From: an uncultured bacterium
GTDB lineage: Bacteria; Verrucomicrobiota; Kiritimatiellia; PWTM01
DNA length: 39,915 nt
NCBI GenBank assembly: GCA_900661335.1
Contig: CAACVY010000021.1
Location: 1-39,915 of the forward strand
Direction of reading: 5' to 3'
In this document: piece by piece, positions 34,590 to 39,915 of the stretch
How the letters are laid out: each line of letters opens with the position of its first letter
How positions within the stretch are numbered: the stretch's first letter is position 1
Program-made: the position numbers and the translations under genes
Notes under the pieces: generated by a model
The model's database searches: none
Told to the model about the DNA's origin: nothing
Seen by the model: the letters and a program-made list of their open reading frames with translations, nothing else

Positions 34590-37430
34590 TCATGGTGTTT
34601 TCGTGCCTTGCTCGGCGCTGGAACTATGCGAGGAGGCGTGGAGATCTCCCGGCGTTGGGCTAGGCCGAATCGCCAGGTTATCCAGGTAGAAGGCGGTGTC
34701 CGCCGCGGCCACGGATGCAAAGCCGAGCCAGTGCACCTCGCGGAACTCTGGCCCGCGCATGGGCAAGTCGGAGTAGACTTGGGTCTGTCCGTCCGTCGCC
34801 ACGGTCAGCTGGAATTTCGCGTCTGCGGAGCCGACGGGGGCTTCCAGGATCAGGCGGTTCCAGCGTGCGGTGGGCAAGCGAGCAAGTTCCCGGCCCGCCA
34901 CGAGCACGAGCCCACCGGGCCGCACGTGCACACTGGGGCCGACGTTGTCGGGATACTCGCCCTCGTCTCTCCACTCGACGATGAACTCCGCGTCCGGTTC
35001 GAGCCACACGTCGAACGCGAGTTCCAACCGGCCCGTCACTACATGGGGCGAGTAGTAGAAGTGCGGTTGCCAAGAAGGTTGCAGCGCACGGCAGTCGCGC
35101 ACGCAAAGACTGCGCCGGCCCGATGCGGCGCGTTCGTCCGTGACGCGGATCGAAGCGCCCGCCTTTTCGCCGCTGACCATGGCGTGACGGGGATGCTGGC
35201 CGACTTCGGTGGTTTCGAAGTCGTCCTCCAACCGCAGCGGGCGTGGGGTTGTACCCGGCGGCAGCGGGCGTGCCGGACATCTCCGATGATGCACCTCGGC
35301 CACCCACTCCGGTTCGCCGTACAACCCGGCTTCAGAGTAGTCCCACGGCAGAAACCCTAACTCCAGTGCCGGCGAGTCCGGCCGCAGACGGAAGTCATGG
35401 TTTGCGGCGTCTTGAAATCGCGGATCGGCGAGGCGCGAATGGCGGTCCATTCCTAGCTCCTGCCAGCGCGTCCAGTCGTATCGGTAGAACCGCAAGCGGT
35501 GCGGTCCCTCGACATGCCAGTACACGTTTTCGTCCCAATCGCCGGGCGATGCTCCAGCGCGCAGGCGTTCGCGAAGCGTGCGCTCGCCATACGGTACGAA
35601 CAAGCGGCCTTGGGAGAGGAGCACGATGTTGCGGCGGAACACGCTCGGACGTTCGTCCGAGTAGGGCCAGATGGCTTCGTACGCGGACCACGCGAAGATG
35701 TTGTTGGTGATGACGTGCGCATGGCCGCCGTTGTTGAACATCAAGCCGCCGTTGCGCGTGTTGTAGACCAGGTTTTCGGCCACGGTGTAATAGCCACAGC
35801 GCGCGTCCAAGTAAATGCCCCAGCCGTAGCCCGGCGTCTCATAAGGCCACACGTCGTGCAGCACGTTGCGCCGGATCACGCTGCCCGGCGAAACGCCGAG
35901 GCAGTAGATCGCACCCATGTCGCTCATGACGCCGTGCCCGAGGTCGTGCACATGGTTGTACTCGATCCGGTTGTGATGGCACCGGTTCGGCGCAGTGTCC
36001 CAGTTCCATCCCACGCTGATGCCGGTGTAGAAGAAGTCATGGATGTCGTTGTGGGACAGCACGTTGTGGCTACTCTGGGCCACCCAGATTCCCACCGCGC
36101 CAGTGTAGATCCGACCGCCTTCGTAGATGTGGTTATTGTCCACGCGATTCTCCCGGCTTTCGGCCACGTCGTTCGTGGCCATGCGATCCTCGCCGATCCG
36201 AACTCCTCCGGCTCCCAAATCGAACAACCGGCACTGGCGAACGACGCAGTTCCGGCACCCGCGTCGGAACCAGATCGCGTATGTCCCGATGTGAGCCACC
36301 TCGCAGCGTTCGAGTGTGCATTCGATTGCGCCGTCCCCAGTGATCGTCGCGGGCACCTCGACCGCCGCTTGCGTGCTGCTGTTGCCCTCCGGCCGCAACA
36401 CCCAATCGGCGTGGTGGAAAGCGAGTCCGCGGATCTCGATATTCTTCACGAACGCTCCGCGCTCGGGATCGCCGGCGAAGCGAACGAACTCCGTGCACCG
36501 CGGTGCGACCACCGAGACAAGGCCTGGCGTTTCGCCCGCGAGCGGCCAGTAGTAGAGCCGTCCCGCGGCGCGATCGAGATACCACTCGCCGGGCTCATCC
36601 AGCCATTCCAGGGCGTTCTCCAGCCTGTATCGCTGATGTTCCTCCCAGTAGCCCAACCCCCACCACTCTTTCATTGGTGCGGCCAGGACCAGGAGGTTCG
36701 ACTCCAGGACCACGGCCCGGATTGGGTGAATGGAGTTCTCCCACGAGTGGAACAGCACCGCCACCGCATCGGACGATCCTTTCCAACCGCCGAGATCGTC
36801 GGGATGCACCACGAAACGGTCATGCCAAACGGCGCGGTGGGTGTTCGGCCGCGGCGGCGGTCCGGGAACCAACGCCGCAAACCGATGCCAGCCTTGGTTG
36901 GGCGACCGGGCCCGCGGCCGACGCTGTCCGTTGACGAACAATTGTTGGAAGTACCATCGCCCCTCTCGCACCTCCGGAAGGTCCCACACCCACGGGTCGC
37001 CCTCCACCGACGGCGCGCCCAACCGCATACCCCCGCTCAATACCGGGCGCGTGGCGGGCGCGGCGGCAATCGTCAACGGTGCGTTCGGCTGACCCGAATC
37101 TTCCGGCTCCAGCACCAACGGCGCTCGCAGCTCGTACGTGCCCTCGTGGACCTGTACGGTGATTCGGGGCGGGGCCCCTGTGGCCGCCCGACGCAATTCG
37201 CGCCAACGTCGCTGGGCGCCATGCAGAGAAGCTAACGGGCCGTCCGAACCGTCCGGTGTCGGAGCGGGCACACGGCCCGACCACTCGTCGCGGCCTTGCG
37301 ACGCTACATGCAGAATGATTTCGCCCGATCGCCCGGGACCGACCGTCCATAGTGAGGAAGCCGCGAACAGCACACGGAGAAAATCGTGGAAACTTGCCCA
37401 GCGGGTTGGCCCATGCGATGCGGCGCTCAT
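34590..37430 (-). CDS. Secreted right-handed beta-helix protein, GH141-like
   Basis: A 946-residue exported protein. The N-terminal hydrophobic stretch (FLRVLFAASSLWTV) is a likely signal. Then come the opening of beta-helix glycosidases, IILHVASQGRDEWSGR and DGPLASLHGAQ, and the motif WYFQQLFVNGQRRPRARSPN as in GH141-like enzymes. The middle (about 340-620) has the parallel beta-helix pattern of NNxI/HNxI turns (ENRVDNNHIYEGG, SHNVLSHNDIHDF, HHNRIEYNHVHDLG, ITNNIFAW). A C-terminal beta-sandwich (about 750-940, ending with FYLDNLAIRPSP) looks like a concanavalin-like or laminin G-type module. GH141 members include an alpha-L-fucosidase and a xylanase; the activity here is not determined. AAGGAGG stands 5 nt before the ATG. 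It is alone in its transcription unit. Confidence 0.82.
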   Translation of the reverse strand: MSAASHGPTRWASFHDFLRVLFAASSLWTVGPGRSGEIILHVASQGRDEWSGRVPAPTPDGSDGPLASLHGAQRRWRELRRAATGAPPRITVQVHEGTYELRAPLVLEPEDSGQPNAPLTIAAAPATRPVLSGGMRLGAPSVEGDPWVWDLPEVREGRWYFQQLFVNGQRRPRARSPNQGWHRFAALVPGPPPRPNTHRAVWHDRFVVHPDDLGGWKGSSDAVAVLFHSWENSIHPIRAVVLESNLLVLAAPMKEWWGLGYWEEHQRYRLENALEWLDEPGEWYLDRAAGRLYYWPLAGETPGLVSVVAPRCTEFVRFAGDPERGAFVKNIEIRGLAFHHADWVLRPEGNSSTQAAVEVPATITGDGAIECTLERCEVAHIGTYAIWFRRGCRNCVVRQCRLFDLGAGGVRIGEDRMATNDVAESRENRVDNNHIYEGGRIYTGAVGIWVAQSSHNVLSHNDIHDFFYTGISVGWNWDTAPNRCHHNRIEYNHVHDLGHGVMSDMGAIYCLGVSPGSVIRRNVLHDVWPYETPGYGWGIYLDARCGYYTVAENLVYNTRNGGLMFNNGGHAHVITNNIFAWSAYEAIWPYSDERPSVFRRNIVLLSQGRLFVPYGERTLRERLRAGASPGDWDENVYWHVEGPHRLRFYRYDWTRWQELGMDRHSRLADPRFQDAANHDFRLRPDSPALELGFLPWDYSEAGLYGEPEWVAEVHHRRCPARPLPPGTTPRPLRLEDDFETTEVGQHPRHAMVSGEKAGASIRVTDERAASGRRSLCVRDCRALQPSWQPHFYYSPHVVTGRLELAFDVWLEPDAEFIVEWRDEGEYPDNVGPSVHVRPGGLVLVAGRELARLPTARWNRLILEAPVGSADAKFQLTVATDGQTQVYSDLPMRGPEFREVHWLGFASVAAADTAFYLDNLAIRPSPTPGDLHASSHSSSAEQGTKTP

Positions 37431-37575
37431 GAGAACCTCCTTGTCCTCCTTCTATCACTCCATTTGCGCCTGGGTCAACCGTGAGCGCGCGAGGGATTCA
37501 CGTGCAGCGATCTGTGTGGGTTTTTCCTGCGACTATTGACGGGGGGCAGCGCCGTTGTTAGCGTAGCGATGGGAC

Positions 37576-37666
<91 letters not shown>

Positions 37667-37735
37667 TCCGCCCCAATGAACATACGTGGTGTCCATGGAC
37701 GGGCCAAACGGCCTCGGCGCCGCCCGAGTCTTCCC

Positions 37736-37772
37736 AACCTTGGACGCATACTTGCGGTCGCCGTCCAAGGTT
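37736..37772. repeat. 11-bp perfect inverted repeat near tRNA-Ser
   Basis: AACCTTGGACG (37736-37746) and CGTCCAAGGTT (37762-37772) flank a 15-nt loop, forming a strong hairpin without a T tract. The CTTGGACG core is shared with the element at 10.3 kb. It could end transcription of the tRNA or be an extragenic palindrome. Confidence 0.75.
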
Positions 37773-37940
37773 TGGACCGGCCCCCGATGGTGACGAACCG
37801 GGAGCGTTTGATGGCTCGAGGGCCCAGCGAGGTACACAGGCACGCCGGCGGTTCGCGAATGGCGAAAGCGCACCGATAGAGCGTAGCATTCTCCGGGCTC
37901 GGGATGGCTTGCGCCTTCGGGGGCTCTCCTCTAGCCTTTC

Positions 37941-39915
37941 ATGACCGTGCATACCATGGAAGGTTCGAGTTTGCCGGAAGTGTGGGCGCCGACCAGTGAG
38001 TCTCGCCAGGAGCGCGGTCGTTTTTTCCGGACCGCGGACTGGGTGGCGTTCGCCATTGCCACGTTGGCGACGTTGGTGGGGTACGTGCTGACCTTGGCAC
38101 CGACCGTCACGCTGGAAGACTGCGGGGAACTCGCCGTTGCGTCCGACTACATGGGGGTGCCGCACCCACCGGGTTACCCGATCTGGACGTTGTTGACGTG
38201 GTTCTTCCAGTGGGTCTTCCACTTCAAGACGTTCCTCGGCCATCCGAACCCTGCCTGGGGAGTGGGCCTGGCCTCGGCGGTGTTTGGCGCATTGGCATGC
38301 GGTCTCTTGGCCATGCTTGTCAGCCGTTCTAGCGGGGACCTCTTACGAACGATCCCAAGGTTTTCCGATGTGCTTTCGCCGTCCGTGGAGCAGGTGTTCT
38401 GCTCCGTGTGTGGCATTTCGGCGGGGCTGGTACTGGCCTTCAGTCCGGTGATGTGGTCGCAATCTGTGATCGTAGAGGTTTATGCGCTCAATGCATTTTT
38501 CCAGATCTACGTCGCGCTGTTGCTCTACCGCTGGATGTGCCGCCCTCAGGAGCGCGGGGCCCTCTACGCGCTGGCGTTTCTCTTCGGCCTCGGCCTGACG
38601 AACCATCAGACCTTGTTGCTGTTCGGCTTGGCGTTAGCGGTGGCGATTCTGATCCGGGATCCGGAGTTGTTCCGTGACTTCCTCGTGGTCGGGATCGGCT
38701 TATCCCTTTTGCTGGCGGCGAACATCGCCGCGGTGAAGTTCGGCTATCCGGACCTCGCCTGGACCGCTCCCGCAGGTCCTCGCGGCCCGGCGTTCTGGAT
38801 CCACACACTCTTGGCCGTGTTGATCCCCCTGGCGGGCTGGAAGCTGCCCAATGGTCGAACCGTCGCGCTGACGTTTTGGCTGATGGAGCTCGGATTATCC
38901 TTCTACCTCTATTTGCCGATTGCGTCCGACCAGAACCCGCCCATGAACTGGGGATATCCGCGGACTTGGGAAGGGTTTCTCCATGCGATTTCGCGCGGGC
39001 AGTACGAACGGATCACACCGACGGAAATCTTCTCGGTGAAGTTCGTGCACCAGGTGGCCGCTTATTTGACGGACCTTCGACGACAGTTCTCGCTGCCTCT
39101 GGTGGTGGGCGGTGTTCTGCCATTCACGATGTGGGAGATCACAGTGCGTAGCCGCCGTGTCCGAATGTTTAGCGTGGCGTTCTTGCTTGCGGTGACCGTC
39201 GGGTTGCTCGTCACTGTGGAGATGGCCCTGGCGCTGCTGGGATTAGGCATTCCGAGCTGGATGGTGAGCCTCTACCGTTGGGTGGCATTCGCCGTGTTGT
39301 TCATCGGCGCGATTGGAGTGGCCGGCCTGGGCCTCGAGGTTCTGTACCACATGGTTCGTCAGTGCCGGGCAACGAATTGGACCGCGGTGGCCTACATAGC
39401 CGTGGTGGGACTGCTTGCGTTGGCCGTGCTGGGAGCCGAGGTCCAGTTGGCCCGGTTGCTGGTCAGTTCCGAACTGCAAAGTTTCACGGGCCGCTTGTTG
39501 GTTCTGCTGATCATGCTGGGCCCGCCGGCGCTGCTGGCCGCCCTGTGGTTCGCACGCGAGGCATGGAACTTCCAGTTTGAAATGTCCGGCGAAAACCGCG
39601 CCTGGCTTTTGACCACGGTCTTCGGATTCGCCTCAGTCAGCATCGTGTTCATCGTGCTGTGGAATCCATCCTTGGACATCCAAACTTTGTTCATCGGGCG
39701 GGTGCAGTTCATCCAATCCCACACGCTCTATGCCCTCTGGCTGGGGTATGGGCTAGTCTTGGTGCTCGCCATGTTGGAGTTGTTTGTGGGCACGATCCCA
39801 GCGCTCCGCAATGCGATCCTTGCCGTCGTGCTCCTGGGACCGCCTGGACTGATGGTGTGGCAGAATTACTTCGACGAAGATCTCATCCGGATTTTCGGCG
39901 GTGCTGAACAAAACG
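37941..39915 (+). CDS. DUF2723 membrane protein (protein O-mannosyltransferase-like), partial
   Basis: The gene runs off the right edge, with 658 codons visible. After a soluble N-terminus of about 30 residues, the first membrane segment (VAFAIATLATLVGYVLTLAPTV) leads to LEDCGELAVASDYMGVPHPP and GYPIWTLLTWFF. This is the diagnostic DUF2723 motif with an acidic pair (E-D...E) and HPPGYP. Further motifs are SQSVIVEVYALN, FGLGLTNHQTLLL and YLYLPIASDQNPPMNWGYP. At least ten further hydrophobic helices follow. The fold is that of GT-C glycosyltransferases that use lipid-linked sugars, acting at the outer face of the inner membrane; the acceptor is unknown. The ATG at 37941 is the first plausible start, though no clear ribosome binding site precedes it; an ATG at 37956 is an alternative. 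Confidence 0.9.
   Translation, partial: MTVHTMEGSSLPEVWAPTSESRQERGRFFRTADWVAFAIATLATLVGYVLTLAPTVTLEDCGELAVASDYMGVPHPPGYPIWTLLTWFFQWVFHFKTFLGHPNPAWGVGLASAVFGALACGLLAMLVSRSSGDLLRTIPRFSDVLSPSVEQVFCSVCGISAGLVLAFSPVMWSQSVIVEVYALNAFFQIYVALLLYRWMCRPQERGALYALAFLFGLGLTNHQTLLLFGLALAVAILIRDPELFRDFLVVGIGLSLLLAANIAAVKFGYPDLAWTAPAGPRGPAFWIHTLLAVLIPLAGWKLPNGRTVALTFWLMELGLSFYLYLPIASDQNPPMNWGYPRTWEGFLHAISRGQYERITPTEIFSVKFVHQVAAYLTDLRRQFSLPLVVGGVLPFTMWEITVRSRRVRMFSVAFLLAVTVGLLVTVEMALALLGLGIPSWMVSLYRWVAFAVLFIGAIGVAGLGLEVLYHMVRQCRATNWTAVAYIAVVGLLALAVLGAEVQLARLLVSSELQSFTGRLLVLLIMLGPPALLAALWFAREAWNFQFEMSGENRAWLLTTVFGFASVSIVFIVLWNPSLDIQTLFIGRVQFIQSHTLYALWLGYGLVLVLAMLELFVGTIPALRNAILAVVLLGPPGLMVWQNYFDEDLIRIFGGAEQN

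Noticed and set aside
33887-34720. 277-residue minus-strand open frame as a gene
   Set aside because: It overlaps the end of the beta-helix gene in another frame, shows no known motif and contains only scattered protein-like pieces.

Overview
The window is high-GC bacterial DNA. Its gene content points to a Verrucomicrobiota-type or similar planctobacterial, polysaccharide-degrading organism: secreted FG-GAP, sulfatase and glycoside hydrolase genes, a DUF2723 membrane protein, a B12-dependent ribonucleotide reductase and a tpiA-secG pair. This assignment is inferred from gene families only; no rRNA or marker phylogeny was possible.

Layout. 0.37-2.0 kb: two truncated, frameshifted genes meet head to head, a VAO-type FAD oxidoreductase (-) and a histidine kinase (+). 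2.5-6.6 kb: a radical SAM protein, then nrdJ behind a promoter carrying two NrdR-like boxes exactly 32 bp apart. 7.3-8.5 kb: tpiA-secG (-). 8.8-13.4 kb, all on the minus strand: a secreted FG-GAP protein, an APC permease coupled to an exported O-methyltransferase-like protein, and a secreted HEXXH protein. 13.7-21.0 kb: a plus-strand polysaccharide operon of a six-hairpin glycosidase, a GH106 rhamnosidase-like enzyme (ATGA overlap) and a sulfatase, suggesting attack on a sulfated, rhamnose-containing glycan.

21.5-33.9 kb: a minus-strand cluster that looks like a genome-defence operon. Reading 5' to 3': a consensus-like promoter, a decayed excisionase-type HTH gene, an SNF2 helicase with a DUF3883 C-terminus, a four-helix-bundle/topoisomerase-zinc-finger fusion, a DUF1156 DNA methylase, a RecF/OLD-like ATPase, a truncated partner of that ATPase, and a DUF499 ATPase. 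Several genes overlap by 4-11 nt. It has a methylase, a translocase-like helicase and ATPases, but none of the hallmark genes of BREX (PglZ) or DISARM (DUF1998, PLD). Two families of short dispersed repeats, one palindromic CCGCAGAG-type and one GGATCGGAC-type with a 9-bp period, occur in this window only inside the cluster. Several copies lie inside the coding sequences, in frame, and one supplies a premature stop.

34.6-37.4 kb: a secreted GH141-like beta-helix enzyme (-). 37.58-37.66 kb: tRNA-Ser(GGA). 37.9 kb to the right edge: a partial DUF2723 membrane protein. In the carbohydrate part, secreted enzymes are joined by translational coupling. In the defence part the modification gene (methylase), motor genes (helicase, DUF499) and a probable effector pair (RecF-like ATPase with Toprim-like partner) share one transcription unit, although the HTH gene and the partner gene are damaged.
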